The notes beneath the pieces are model-generated. The model saw only the letters and a program-made list of their open reading frames with translations, did not search any database and had not been told where the DNA came from. Below are positions 1 through 8,406 of a stretch of 64,000 nt of DNA, piece after piece (position 1 is the stretch's first letter; each line of letters opens with the position of its first letter). Source of the stretch: Pedobacter endophyticus (GTDB lineage Bacteria; Bacteroidota; Bacteroidia; Sphingobacteriales; Sphingobacteriaceae); the NCBI RefSeq assembly GCF_015679185.1, contig NZ_CP064939.1, positions 3,286,001 to 3,350,000 on the forward strand, in the 5' to 3' direction. The position numbers were made by a program, and so were the translations under genes.

Positions 1-345
1 GTACGCAAAGCCTACAAAGGTGTAAGAAATATTGGCGAAGGGAATTTTGTTCTTTTTATAAAGTTCAGCAATAAACACCGAAAAAATCAACGGAATACAA
101 AGCAGCAGATATTTAACATCGTACTCGAGGTAATGCAACCCGGCTGCCATCAAAAAAATCAAAGCACCAGCTGTTAATCCGATATTCCTGTGCGGACGGA
201 TTCCAGAATTTTTGATCAGTTTGTAAAATTCGAACAGCGAAAGCACGCTCAAAACAAGGTAAAAAGCCGAAAATAGGTAACTCTCTAAAATCGAGCCCAA
301 CATTATAATGGTAAAAAAGAAAGCGGTTATGGCTCTGGTTTTCAT
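1..345 (-). CDS. cdsA: Phosphatidate cytidylyltransferase, N-terminal part (cut by window edge)
   Basis: The first 115 codons of a gene reading leftward off the window, starting MKTRAITAFFFTIIMLGS. What is present is almost entirely hydrophobic, with about four predicted membrane segments and the short basic loop EFYKLIKNSGIRPHRN. This resembles the N-terminus of Bacteroidota CdsA, the inner-membrane enzyme that makes CDP-diacylglycerol from phosphatidate and CTP. The signature CDP-binding region near the C-terminus lies outside the window, so the call rests on the N-terminus alone. It is the distal gene of a leftward cluster with the DUF2007 and CPBP protease genes, with a 35-base gap to the DUF2007 stop. 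The ATG at 345 is the only good start. Confidence 0.75.
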   Translation of the reverse strand, partial: MKTRAITAFFFTIIMLGSILESYLFSAFYLVLSVLSLFEFYKLIKNSGIRPHRNIGLTAGALIFLMAAGLHYLEYDVKYLLLCIPLIFSVFIAELYKKNKIPFANISYTFVGFAY

Positions 346-380
346 TTTAGGGTTTGGTTCTGGCAGGTTAAGATCAACTC

Positions 381-587
381 CTATTCAATTTCGTTTTGAA
401 CGATATATTCGATGGCTTTATCAAAATCAGATTTATTTACCATCACAACTACCTCACCAATGTTGTAGGCAGAAATTTGCTTGTTAATGGTTACGGCCGG
501 AATCCCTGCCTCTTCCAGCCCCTGTTTTAAAACCTCTGCCGCAAATACGTCGCTCGAGGTGTATACTTTAATCCAATTTTCGTTCAC
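381..587 (-). CDS. DUF2007-type putative signal-transducing protein
   Basis: A 68-residue soluble protein, MNENWIKVYTSSDVFAAEVLK onward. It has the DUF2007 pattern: an early W-x-x-V-Y-T segment, then E-x-L-K-x-x-L-E-x-A-G-I-P-A-V, then a hydrophobic strand (GEVVVMVNKSDFDKA) and a short final helix. The family is small and ferredoxin-like in fold, and its biochemical role is not established. The start codon lies inside the 3' end of the upstream CPBP protease gene (about a 20-base overlap), which suggests translational coupling. cdsA follows. The context hints at a membrane- or lipid-related role, but that is inference. Confidence 0.8.
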   Translation of the reverse strand: MNENWIKVYTSSDVFAAEVLKQGLEEAGIPAVTINKQISAYNIGEVVVMVNKSDFDKAIEYIVQNEIE

Positions 588-1494
588 TTGTTGTGCTGTC
601 TTTAAAAAATTTAAACAAAGCTATGGTAATTATTGCACTAATTAAATAGCCGTACCATGCAAAACCAAGTGGCTCGTCGGCTTTATCCAGCGGCATGTTA
701 TGCTTTTGCATGTAAAAAGCCGCACATACAGCATAGGCATTATTTAAAAAGTGGGCCAATATGGCGTACCAAATGCTTCCACTAAAGTAGTAAAGATAGC
801 CGAAACCTGCGCCTAAAAGCATGCGGGGAATAAAGCCGTAAAACTGAACATGGATGGCGCTAAAAATAATAGCCGTAAGCCAAATGGCCAAATGCGGGCT
901 GTTAAACGCTTTGTTTATCGATCGTTGAACCCCTCCCCGAAACATTAATTCTTCGCCAATGGCCGGCAATACCGCAATCATGATCAGGTTTACAACGAAG
1001 TCGAAATTGTTTCTTACCGTAAGCAGTTGAATGGTGAGTTTCATGGCCTCATCTTCCTTTTCCTTCATCCACTGCTCCAGGCCCTTCAAAAAATCGGGAA
1101 GCACCAGTTTTTGGTTAATAACCACCGTCCATTCCATAAATGGCATACTGGCCACCATGATTAGAAACACCAGGCCCGCCAACAAAGGTTTAGGGTTTTT
1201 AAAGCCGTAAAAGCGTGTAATTGGCTGCCCTTCGGTTAAGGCAAGTGCAAGCGGCGGGGCAATAAATGTGCCTATTGAACTAAAAATCTGGATGATTTTT
1301 AGCCCGTCAATATACTTTGGGTCGCCCGCCATCATTAGCGAAAAATTGCTGAAAAAGCTCATTCCGTATATCATGGTATCGATAACAACGGCGATCAGAC
1401 CGAAAACCAGGCCCCCAATCAGTGCGTAAAATAAAAGTAAAAGTAATTGTAAGAACGGATTGATTTCCTCCTTATTAGGTTTTACAAGATTCAT
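568..1494 (-). CDS. CPBP-family intramembrane glutamic endopeptidase (CAAX protease-like)
   Basis: A 308-residue polytopic membrane protein with about seven or eight hydrophobic segments. The three Rce1/CPBP motifs are visible: E181-E182-x-x-x-R186 (EELMFRG), H215 in FSAIHVQFYG, and H248-x-x-N251 in the final conserved segment (HFLNN). These residues form the intramembrane active site in the CPBP/Abi family, whose members cleave prenylated substrates in eukaryotes and have varied or unknown substrates in bacteria. Between residues 120 and 165 is a charged soluble loop. The gene is first in a leftward cluster with the DUF2007 gene and cdsA, and diverges from dusB across 44 bases. The substrate cannot be predicted. 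Confidence 0.88.
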   Translation of the reverse strand: MNLVKPNKEEINPFLQLLLLLFYALIGGLVFGLIAVVIDTMIYGMSFFSNFSLMMAGDPKYIDGLKIIQIFSSIGTFIAPPLALALTEGQPITRFYGFKNPKPLLAGLVFLIMVASMPFMEWTVVINQKLVLPDFLKGLEQWMKEKEDEAMKLTIQLLTVRNNFDFVVNLIMIAVLPAIGEELMFRGGVQRSINKAFNSPHLAIWLTAIIFSAIHVQFYGFIPRMLLGAGFGYLYYFSGSIWYAILAHFLNNAYAVCAAFYMQKHNMPLDKADEPLGFAWYGYLISAIITIALFKFFKDSTTSERKLD

Positions 1495-1500
1495 TATTTG

Positions 1501-1508
1501 TACCTTTG
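1501..1508 (+). promoter_or_regulatory. Bacteroidota -7 promoter motif upstream of dusB
   Basis: TACCTTTG matches the TAnnTTTG consensus of the Bacteroidota primary sigma factor. It lies 30 bases before the dusB ATG in the short divergent gap. A T-rich segment stands in the -33 region, but the -33 box is not distinct. Confidence 0.5.
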
Positions 1509-1538
1509 TATGTTTTTATTAATTGTTGAAGATAGATA

Positions 1539-2546
1539 ATGTCTGTAAAGATAGGAAATATAGATTTAGGCGAGTTCCCGTTATTGCTTGCGCCGATGGA
1601 AGATGTTAGCGATCCGCCGTTTCGGTTTGTCTGTAAACAAAACGGAGCCGATTTAATGTATACCGAGTTTATTTCGTCCGAAGGCTTAATTCGCGATGCG
1701 GCAAAAAGCAGGCAAAAGCTCGACATTTTTGAGTATGAAAGGCCAATTGGGATTCAGATTTTTGGTGGTGATATCGATCATATGCGTGAGGCTGCGGAAA
1801 TTGCTGCGGCTGCGGGGCCCGACCTGGTTGATATTAACTATGGCTGTCCGGTTAAAAATGTAGTTTGCAAAGGCGCCGGATCGAGCTTACTCAGAGATAT
1901 TGATAAGATGGTTAAAATGACGGAGGCCGTTGTTAAGGCATCACATTTGCCGGTTACCGTTAAAACTCGTTTGGGTTGGGATGATAACACGAAAAACGTT
2001 TACGAAGTGGCCGAGCGCCTTCAGGATGTGGGCATACAGGCCTTAACCATCCACGGTAGAACAAGGGCACAATTGTATAAAGGTGAGGCCGACTGGACTT
2101 TAATTCGCGAGATTAAGCGCAATCCACGCATTAAAATCCCGATTTTTGGCAATGGAGATGTTGATAGTCCAGAAAAAGCTGCAAACTGGCGCATGGAATA
2201 TGAAGTGGATGGCATTATGATTGGAAGGGCTGCGATTGGTTACCCCTGGATTTTTCGCGAAGTAAAGCACTTTTTTAAAACCGGAGAGCATTTACCCGGG
2301 CCCACCATTGAAGAAAGGATAAATGTTTGCAGAACCCACCTCGACAAATCGCTCGAATGGAAAGGGCCAAAGACGGGAATCTTCGAGATGCGCAGACATT
2401 ATGCAAATTACTTTAAGGGATTGCCAGATTTTAAACCGTACCGCATGCGTTTAGTCGCCGAGCCAGATATCAACAACATTTACAGCATTTTAGCCGAAGT
2501 GGCAGAAAAATTTGCCAACTATGATGCAACCGCAGTAATGGCTTGA
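1539..2546 (+). CDS. dusB: tRNA-dihydrouridine synthase DusB
   Basis: A 335-residue flavoenzyme that reduces uridines in the D-loop of tRNA, with FMN as cofactor and NADPH as donor. Landmarks in order: APMEDVSDPPFR near the N-terminus (FMN binding), NYGCPVKNVVCKGAGSSLLR with the catalytic Cys, TVKTRLGW, TIHGRTRAQLYKG, IPIFGNGD and DGIMIGRAAIGYPWIF (phosphate-binding end of the TIM barrel). A helical C-terminal tRNA-binding domain follows. Length is normal for DusB. It is transcribed rightward from a TAnnTTTG promoter, with apaG 35 bases downstream. Confidence 0.95.
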   Translation: MSVKIGNIDLGEFPLLLAPMEDVSDPPFRFVCKQNGADLMYTEFISSEGLIRDAAKSRQKLDIFEYERPIGIQIFGGDIDHMREAAEIAAAAGPDLVDINYGCPVKNVVCKGAGSSLLRDIDKMVKMTEAVVKASHLPVTVKTRLGWDDNTKNVYEVAERLQDVGIQALTIHGRTRAQLYKGEADWTLIREIKRNPRIKIPIFGNGDVDSPEKAANWRMEYEVDGIMIGRAAIGYPWIFREVKHFFKTGEHLPGPTIEERINVCRTHLDKSLEWKGPKTGIFEMRRHYANYFKGLPDFKPYRMRLVAEPDINNIYSILAEVAEKFANYDATAVMA

Positions 2547-2581
2547 TTTTTGACTCGTTTTTTTTATCTTAGTAAATCATC

Positions 2582-2968
2582 ATGGTAACAGCTATTACAG
2601 ACGGGGTTAAAGTTTCGGTAGAAACGGTATACCAGCCAGAATATTCGAATCCGGCGAATGAACACTTCATGTTTGCCTATCGGGTTGAAATTGCCAATCT
2701 TACTGATTATGCGGTACAGCTTATGCGTCGGCAATGGTTTATTTTCGATTCCAATAGCAGTCGAAGAGAAGTTGAGGGCGAAGGTGTAGTAGGTGTTCAG
2801 CCGATTATCGAACCGGGAGATGCGCATGTATATGTTTCCGGCTGTAACCTTAAAACCGACATGGGCACCATGAGGGGTGCCTACTTAATGAAGCGCCTGA
2901 TGGATGAAGCTGAATTTGAGGTAGATATTCCCGAATTTCATCTGGTGGCACCCTATAAATTAAATTAA
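2582..2968 (+). CDS. apaG: ApaG-domain protein
   Basis: A 128-residue single-domain protein with the ApaG beta-sandwich pattern: VSVETVYQPEYSNPANEHFMF, then YRVEIANLTDYAVQLMRRQW, the conserved VEGEGVVGVQPIIEPGD block, and GTMRGAYLMK. The family is widely annotated as a Co2+/Mg2+ efflux protein, but the fold is a fibronectin-like domain with no transport machinery; it is soluble here. It follows dusB by 35 bases and is probably co-transcribed. Length equals the family norm. Confidence 0.93.
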   Translation: MVTAITDGVKVSVETVYQPEYSNPANEHFMFAYRVEIANLTDYAVQLMRRQWFIFDSNSSRREVEGEGVVGVQPIIEPGDAHVYVSGCNLKTDMGTMRGAYLMKRLMDEAEFEVDIPEFHLVAPYKLN

Positions 2969-3000
2969 CTACGGTTTGAAATGACCAGAAGCCAAATGTA

Positions 3001-3924
3001 ATGATCCAGCTCACGCTCTTGGAGTTGGTAAAAAAACAAATTCCGCACCTGAATTACGATGATGCGAAAGACATTATCAAAATCGAAAAAGTCTTAAAAG
3101 CCGAGGCAAAACTAAATCCGGCGGTTAAAATTAACGACATCGAAAATCTGTTGTCGTTTTTAAAGCTATACAAAACTAAATTTCTTCCAATTCTTCAGAA
3201 TAAGAACATCGCAATTATTGTCGGCCAAAACCCGGGCAGAATAAATTTTGCAAGGCTTAACCGCGAACATATTTCCGATGAAACCCTGGCTGAGTTTCAA
3301 CAGGCTTTTGCCCCAAACACCCGCGATTTTGTAAAGAAAAGCGTTCGCGATGGCGATTGGACTACTTTGAGAAGTGTTTTTTTAAACTACGATTTTTTGG
3401 TGGAAGAAGAACTGCGGGAAGAAATCTGCGAAAGTTTTGTTACAAAAAACCATGCCCTCATTTCGGCCATAGAAACGAATCAATGTATTGCTTTTGCAAA
3501 GGCCAACGCCTTTTCTGTAGAAGAAGGTTATTTTTATTTGTTGAGCACCTTAGCACCGGGCTATTTTGATGAAGATGTGTTGCGGATAAACAACGCCATA
3601 TCCGAAAGGCAAAAAACAGATCCTGGTACCAAGCATTATTTAGGCAAAGTGTTGTATGCCGCTACGTTTTTTGATGCTTTTGACGAAAGTCTTAAAAGCA
3701 CGCTTCAAGGTAACCAGCAAATTGCATTGAGTTGGGTTTACCCAAATTTGCAAGAGAAATCTGATGGCAGTTTTCTCTCAAAAACAATTATCGCGGTTGT
3801 ATTAATTGTGTTGGCAATTATCGTGTTGGTAATTGCTGCAGAGGCGGGCATCAGCTCCATTACGCCATTTGTTTTTATCGCCATGTTTGTGGTTAGAGCG
3901 ATTATTGCTTTGAACAAAAAGTGA
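3001..3924 (+). CDS. Unknown protein with soluble N-region and C-terminal membrane hairpin
   Basis: Not a family I recognise. A 307-residue protein with a charged, mainly helical region (about 1-255) and two strongly hydrophobic segments at the end (about 262-283 and 286-303) separated by a short turn, finishing RAIIALNKK. There is no signal peptide, so it is probably tail-anchored with a large cytoplasmic domain. It starts 32 bases after apaG on the same strand. Composition resembles its neighbours. It converges on the Hsp70-family gene across about 540 bases of repeats, so a functional tie to that gene is not supported by position alone. Confidence 0.7.
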   Translation: MIQLTLLELVKKQIPHLNYDDAKDIIKIEKVLKAEAKLNPAVKINDIENLLSFLKLYKTKFLPILQNKNIAIIVGQNPGRINFARLNREHISDETLAEFQQAFAPNTRDFVKKSVRDGDWTTLRSVFLNYDFLVEEELREEICESFVTKNHALISAIETNQCIAFAKANAFSVEEGYFYLLSTLAPGYFDEDVLRINNAISERQKTDPGTKHYLGKVLYAATFFDAFDESLKSTLQGNQQIALSWVYPNLQEKSDGSFLSKTIIAVVLIVLAIIVLVIAAEAGISSITPFVFIAMFVVRAIIALNKK

Positions 3925-4466
3925 GCGTGCTTTATAGTGGGAGGTGTTCGTTCGTCATTGCGAGGGCGGGTTTGTGTCAGCCGACCTGTGCCGATTTCTT
4001 CTTTCGTCAGGACACATCTTTGAAGCATCGTTTTGCGAGCTGAAATGACAACATATTTTAGGGCGGTTTCTATGAACGGTCGTCATCCCCAGCTTGACCG
4101 GGGATCTTAATGCGCAATATATTCGGTACCGAGCATTAATCCCGTACGTACGGGACCGCCGGCGCGGGAATGACGGCGCAAAAAACGAGATGTGTCCACA
4201 CGATAGGATTTCTCGGGAAAGCATCTGTAACCTAAATCTCACCGTCCTTGCCCACTCACTCGCCCTCTTTCGACCATCCGTCCTTTCACGCGTCCGCCTG
4301 AACGTATGGGCAGCAATCTCTTCTGCAATAAATCGCTAATGAGATTGCTTCAATCGATGAAAGACCGATTTCGCAATGACGAAAACGTCAATGGTAGGAT
4401 GACGACTGTTCATGCTAACGCTAGATATAACCCAAAAAGAGTACATATATCAATTGAACATGTCTA
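3925..4466. repeat. Intergenic repeat cluster between convergent genes
   Basis: No credible gene. It holds ends of a GTCATTGCGAG/CGCAATGACG element (about 3952-3963 and 4341-4382), a composite repeat at 4010-4216, and short GC-rich inverted repeats. Open frames here of 66-95 codons run through the repeats and look accidental. Confidence 0.8.
4010..4216. repeat. Composite ~206-bp dispersed repeat, copy 1
   Basis: Begins GGACACATCTTTGAA and ends with GATGTGTCCACACGATAGG followed by ATTTCTCGG. The centre carries GGTCGTCATCCCCAGCTTG, a GGGGATCTTAATGCGCAATA block, and a palindromic GCGGGAATGACG end. The same order, spacing and total length recur at 15144-15349. Confidence 0.8.
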
Positions 4467-6941
4467 TTACTTCAGGCCCAACGTCCCGTCTTTATCATCG
4501 AAATAATTTTTTGGCTTCTCTTTCAAGAGGCTGTATAAACCATTAATAATCCCTCTTAACTCTTTGTAATTAGCTTCTGCAATTGCCTTTTCGCCTCCAT
4601 TAATAAAGTTTCTTGCCAGCTTTTCATCAGCATATTCGTTCAGCTCACGGTAGGCGTAAAAATAAAATAGGTTAATATACGATTCATCTTCCTGATAATA
4701 AATCTCATTGCTGATTTTATCCAGCTCTTTAGTTTTCGATTTGATCAACGATAGCTGGTTCGAATTCAAAAACTGCGCTTCGTTTTTAATCACCTTATTA
4801 AAAAGACCCTCGATTCGGGGATTTGGTTTAAGGAGTAACGATTCTTTAACCTCCATTTTGGAAGTCTGATAGTTATCGATCTCGGCCAACAGGTGTTTTC
4901 TGCGCACCAGATCGTCGTAAATTTGAAATACTTTTCGTTTGCGCTCATCTATGTTGTAAATCCGGTCCGTAACCAAATCGCCTTCAATCTCAATCAATTC
5001 CCTCAACAGATCAATTATTTCTAAGCGCACATCGTTAAGTTGATCAATAGTGGGGCTGTATTCTTGATGATGGGAAGAAAGTAACTCCTCATCAACATTG
5101 ATTAACGAATTTTCGAGTTCGTGCTGAATTTTTGATGGTGAAACCTGTTTCGCAGAAGCATTAAAAACCTCGGTAATTTCCAAATCGATTGCGCCAATAA
5201 AAACGTTAACCGTTAAATCTCTTGATTCGCTAATCTCGAAATCGATCTCAATGTCGGTACCTTTTAACAAGTTGGCCGATAACATTTCCGATTTAATTTC
5301 TAAATACCCGATACAAAGGTTGCTCGCGGGTGAAGTTTCTGCCCTGCCCTCAACAATGTTGATAATTAACTTCTCGCCAGAATCCTTCAAAATTGGTTTG
5401 GATATGGTTTTGTAAAGCTTTTTCGAGAGCGGCAGAATGTCGTTCTTTCTAAAAATCTTTTCGAGGTAAGTAGTGCCCAAACTGTCATCTATCTCCAGGC
5501 AAATATCATTAGGTAAAGGCTGGCCGGTAATGTTATAAATGCCGTGATTGATTACGAGATTTTCTTTTTCGTACACCAGATTTTGATACTTGTCAAAAAT
5601 CTTCACGTTAAAAAAGTTACTGTTTTTCGGAATCAGTTTCAAAAACTCGGTAAATCGAGAGTGGAAAGTAATCAACCCGGTATCAAAGCCGCCATCGCTT
5701 CTGGTAATTCTGTAATAGCCCGAAAACTCGTTCGGAACCAAAGCAACCAGCAACTCATCATCATCTTGCGAATTTACTTCGTACGCCAATTTTACATCGT
5801 TCAGCATCGTTTGCACTTCCTTTTCGTCAGTTATAGACGTGCTAAGCTGCCTGGTTTTGGTGCCTGCATAATAGCTGGCACCCACAATAATTGCCGTGGT
5901 TGGGTCGATGCTCGAATCTACAATGGTAGCAAATTCCTTTTGCAATGTGGTTTTAACATAAGGAATGTAGGTGGTGCCCCCAACCAGAATAATCCGTTCA
6001 ATCTGGTGTTTTGAAATGCTGTTCTTTTGCAATAACCGATTGGTGAGCGTAATCGTTTCGATTACCTTGGGGTGAATCAGTTCGTTAAAACGTTGCCTTG
6101 TAATTTCCAGTTCGATAAATTTCGAGTCTATATCCAGTTCAACAAATGCACTTTCCTTGATGGATAATTCCTTTTTAGCTTCCTCTGCCCGATAAAGTAA
6201 CTCGAAAAAGAGCTTTTTATAGGGGCTGTCTTCCGTGCCGACTATTTGCTTCCATAAATCGCTTATTCCTAACTCGCTTTCTAAAACGGGGCACAAAATA
6301 TGCTCAACCATCAAATTATCGATATCTAGCCCACCTAAAAAGTTGTTGCCTTCATGGTCCATCACCTTCAGTTCGCGATTATTTATGTTTACCAGCGCAA
6401 CATCAAAAGTTCCGCCGCCGAAATCGTACACCAACCAGGTTTTATCTTCGTTAATGGGAATGTTTTGCAGATTGGCATAAGCCAAACACGCGGCAATTGG
6501 CTCTTGCAAAAGCACTATTTCTTGCAGGCCGGCATTGTAGCCTGCGGTTTTAGTGGCGTTTGATTGAATGGTATCAAACGATGCCGGGATGGTAATTACA
6601 GCGGCGGTTGGTTTATCATCGCCCACAAAATTAATCAACTCCCTTAATACCAGTTCCGAAAAATTAATCGCCGTTTTGTTTTCATTTATCGCAGGCACTG
6701 CGTAGATATGCTCGCTGCCCATTTTGCGCTTGAAGCTCGAAAAAACGTTTTCTGGCTGCACCGAAATGAGTTCGCGGGCTTTGTCGCCTACCAAAATTCG
6801 CGAGTTTCGGTAAGCTACCACCGATGGAAGCGTGTCGCGAAAACCAACCGGGTTTTTAAATATATTAACCTTTCCCTGATAAAATTTGCCTATGCCCGAG
6901 TTGGTTGTGCCTAAATCGATACCAAAATTTATATTCTCCAT
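4467..6941 (-). CDS. Hsp70-family (DnaK-like) chaperone with extended C-terminus
   Basis: About 824 residues from the ATG at 6941 (MENINFGIDLGTTNSGIG); a TTG four codons upstream would overlap the preceding gene and is less likely. The N-terminal actin-like ATPase is clear: GIDLGTTNS (7-15), VYDFGGGTFDVALVN (171-185) and RIILVGGTTYIPYV (about 317-330). Beyond about residue 370 it departs from DnaK: a beta-rich stretch, then from about 610 to the end a long charged helical region instead of a normal lid. DnaK is about 640 residues, so this is a paralogue, not the housekeeping chaperone. It begins one base after the stop of a small GrpE-like gene, so the two should be co-translated. Clients are unknown. 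Confidence 0.88.
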   Translation of the reverse strand: MENINFGIDLGTTNSGIGKFYQGKVNIFKNPVGFRDTLPSVVAYRNSRILVGDKARELISVQPENVFSSFKRKMGSEHIYAVPAINENKTAINFSELVLRELINFVGDDKPTAAVITIPASFDTIQSNATKTAGYNAGLQEIVLLQEPIAACLAYANLQNIPINEDKTWLVYDFGGGTFDVALVNINNRELKVMDHEGNNFLGGLDIDNLMVEHILCPVLESELGISDLWKQIVGTEDSPYKKLFFELLYRAEEAKKELSIKESAFVELDIDSKFIELEITRQRFNELIHPKVIETITLTNRLLQKNSISKHQIERIILVGGTTYIPYVKTTLQKEFATIVDSSIDPTTAIIVGASYYAGTKTRQLSTSITDEKEVQTMLNDVKLAYEVNSQDDDELLVALVPNEFSGYYRITRSDGGFDTGLITFHSRFTEFLKLIPKNSNFFNVKIFDKYQNLVYEKENLVINHGIYNITGQPLPNDICLEIDDSLGTTYLEKIFRKNDILPLSKKLYKTISKPILKDSGEKLIINIVEGRAETSPASNLCIGYLEIKSEMLSANLLKGTDIEIDFEISESRDLTVNVFIGAIDLEITEVFNASAKQVSPSKIQHELENSLINVDEELLSSHHQEYSPTIDQLNDVRLEIIDLLRELIEIEGDLVTDRIYNIDERKRKVFQIYDDLVRRKHLLAEIDNYQTSKMEVKESLLLKPNPRIEGLFNKVIKNEAQFLNSNQLSLIKSKTKELDKISNEIYYQEDESYINLFYFYAYRELNEYADEKLARNFINGGEKAIAEANYKELRGIINGLYSLLKEKPKNYFDDKDGTLGLK

Positions 6942-6942
6942 G

Positions 6943-7230
6943 TTACCCAACAATTACTACCGCTTTTTGTATCAGCGTATTACTGCCATCACTCTCCATT
7001 TTATAAACGGCAGGCTTTAAAACCTTGGTTATTTTTACGCCATTATCGGCAATATTGGCTTCAATAGAAACGTCTCGTTCGTCGTAAATTTGCCCTAACG
7101 GATTAATGATGGTATAGCCCTCTTGCTCCAGCTCGTGGTAAATGCGCTGAAAATTCCTTTTAAATTGAGCAATATCCTCTGGTTTGATCTTGTTCTCTAT
7201 CTCGAAGATTTGTGTAATAATATCTTTCAT
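6943..7230 (-). CDS. Miniature GrpE-like nucleotide-exchange factor (putative)
   Basis: A 95-residue protein, about half the size of GrpE. Residues 1-35 form one helix (KDIITQIFEIENKIKPED), matching the end of the GrpE coiled coil. The rest follows the GrpE beta-domain pattern: EQEGYTIINPLGQIYDERD resembles the family's G-x-x-x-I-x-P-x-G-x-x-F-D-P, and VKITKVLKPAVYK resembles the late G-Y-x-x-x-x-x-x-L-R-P-A-x-V. It lies one base upstream of the Hsp70-family gene, which supports a dedicated exchange factor. Similarity is by eye and weak, so the role is inferred. Confidence 0.6.
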   Translation of the reverse strand: MKDIITQIFEIENKIKPEDIAQFKRNFQRIYHELEQEGYTIINPLGQIYDERDVSIEANIADNGVKITKVLKPAVYKMESDGSNTLIQKAVVIVG

Positions 7231-7580
7231 GTGATTGCATTAATAATGACACTAAGATTGTGCTTTAAATTCTATTTTGAAAGTTTTTAATGCAGATATC
7301 GATGTTTGGGGTTAAAATACGACGATGTTCTATATGTAACCAGGAAATTGACCACATAGGCACATAGAAAACATAGTTTTTTACGCTGAGCTATGTGACC
7401 TATGTTTTTATGTGGTCGAAAACTTATACAACAGATTAAGGTACAGATCATTGCAGGGAAAAAGTATTCAATACAGCTATATACGCGAGTAGTTATTGAC
7501 CCCACTTTAGCAGTTTACCACACCAGTCGATAACTTAGAAATTACTTGTCGAACTGGCAGAATTTTAGTAGATTTATTGA
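7231..7580. repeat. Gene-free stretch with a CACATAGG hairpin
   Basis: No gene seen. At about 7349-7423 an imperfect hairpin is built from GACCACATAGG and CCTATG...ATGTGGTC, with inner CACATAG/CTATGTG repeats. The CATATAGG/CACATAGG wording is shared with the tandem array near 57.1-57.6 kb. The rest is AT-rich and should contain the promoter for the leftward GrpE-like/Hsp70 pair; no clear TAnnTTTG was found. Confidence 0.55.
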
Positions 7581-8091
7581 GTGGATAAAGGACTCAGTTT
7601 TAAGGTTGATAAGTTAACTAATTCCATAGAGAATATTATTACTGGAGAGGTTTTTGATACTCAAATAGTTAAATTAACAGAACCAGATGTTAAACAGATT
7701 AAAAAGACGAACTGGCAATTCGACTGGCTAGATGAGTTAAAAGACAAAAGTAAAGAAGTTTATAACTGACATCGGTTAACAACCCGAACATTATTCAGGG
7801 ATTACTAAGTATAGAGGACAAACAAGACCACATTTTATGCACTTGATTGAAAGCTCAAAATTTAATAGAGGCAAAGGAAAGGTGTATTTAGGCGTTCCTG
7901 GAAATTTAGTTGCTTATGCCTGTAAGGTTTCCGTTGACCGGGGCTATGAGGGCTTTGTCGCATTTGACGCAAAGTCTGCATTGATCCAACATTATGAGCA
8001 AACACTTTTTGCAACACATTTTCGGGGGCTTAGAATGTTTATTCAAACAAGTGCCGCGTTAAGACTTATATCACAATATTTCAAAAGCTAA
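7581..8091 (+). pseudogene. Frameshifted small conserved protein (two single-base lesions)
   Basis: Three segments of one protein lie in three frames. Segment 1 starts at GTG 7581 (MDKGLSFKVDKLTNSIENI) and stops at TGA 7767-7769. One inserted base before CTG 7766 would continue as LTSVNNPNIIQGLLSIEDKQDHI in the next frame. A second missing base just before ATG 7837 would join MHLIESSKFNRGKGKVYLG and run to the stop at 8091. Restored length is about 170 residues. It resembles a small Bacteroidota family sometimes called acetyltransferase-like, judging by the basic G-K-x-K-V-Y-x-G-V-P-G-N-L-V-A-x-A-C segment. Both lesions lie at short A or T runs, so sequencing error is possible. Confidence 0.65.
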
Positions 8092-8095
8092 AATT

Positions 8096-8251
8096 ATGGG
8101 ACTTATCAAAGAAGCAAAAAATATAGACCTATCAACTAAATCTGAGCCGTGGACAGAGGAGGAACTCGCAAACTTCAGAAAAGTGATGAAGAAGATTAAG
8201 GAGAAAAATGCTAAACGAAAAGGGCTCGATTTAAAGAAAGCAGTTCATTGA
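8096..8251 (+). CDS. Small basic protein downstream of the broken gene
   Basis: A 51-codon frame starting at ATG 8096, four bases after the previous stop: MGLIKEAKNIDLSTKSEPW, then an acidic/basic helix (TEEELANFRKVMKKIKEKNA) and a lysine-rich end, stop TGA. The tight spacing and coding-like composition suggest a real small gene coupled to the frameshifted one. No function can be assigned. Confidence 0.5.
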   Translation: MGLIKEAKNIDLSTKSEPWTEEELANFRKVMKKIKEKNAKRKGLDLKKAVH

Positions 8252-8349
8252 GTTCAGCCTGCGTGTTTTCATCAGAATTGGAAAATAAATTTCGGTCTTC
8301 TCTTTCAGAAAATACCGCAGATTACGCATAGTATTTCCGCAGTTTGAAC

Positions 8350-8394
8350 ACATCCGATGAATATTTACGGCTGTTTACTTATTCATCGGATGAC
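8350..8394. repeat. REP-like hairpin
   Basis: CATCCGATGAATA and TATTCATCGGATG are inverted around a loop of about 16 bases. Related CATCCG/CGGATG words appear near 45.35 kb and 63.52 kb. It sits between a rightward small gene and the leftward DUF3820 gene, where it could end transcription from either side. Confidence 0.6.
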
Positions 8395-8406
8395 TAGCGT
8401 TCGAAG

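Noticed and set aside
4094..4506. 66-81-codon frames in the 4-kb intergenic region
   Set aside because: They run across the composite repeat and REP ends; translations are Arg-rich and unlike proteins.
5544..6014. 156-codon frame opposite the Hsp70-family gene
   Set aside because: Shadow of a gene with complete Hsp70 motifs; no upstream promoter or recognisable domain.
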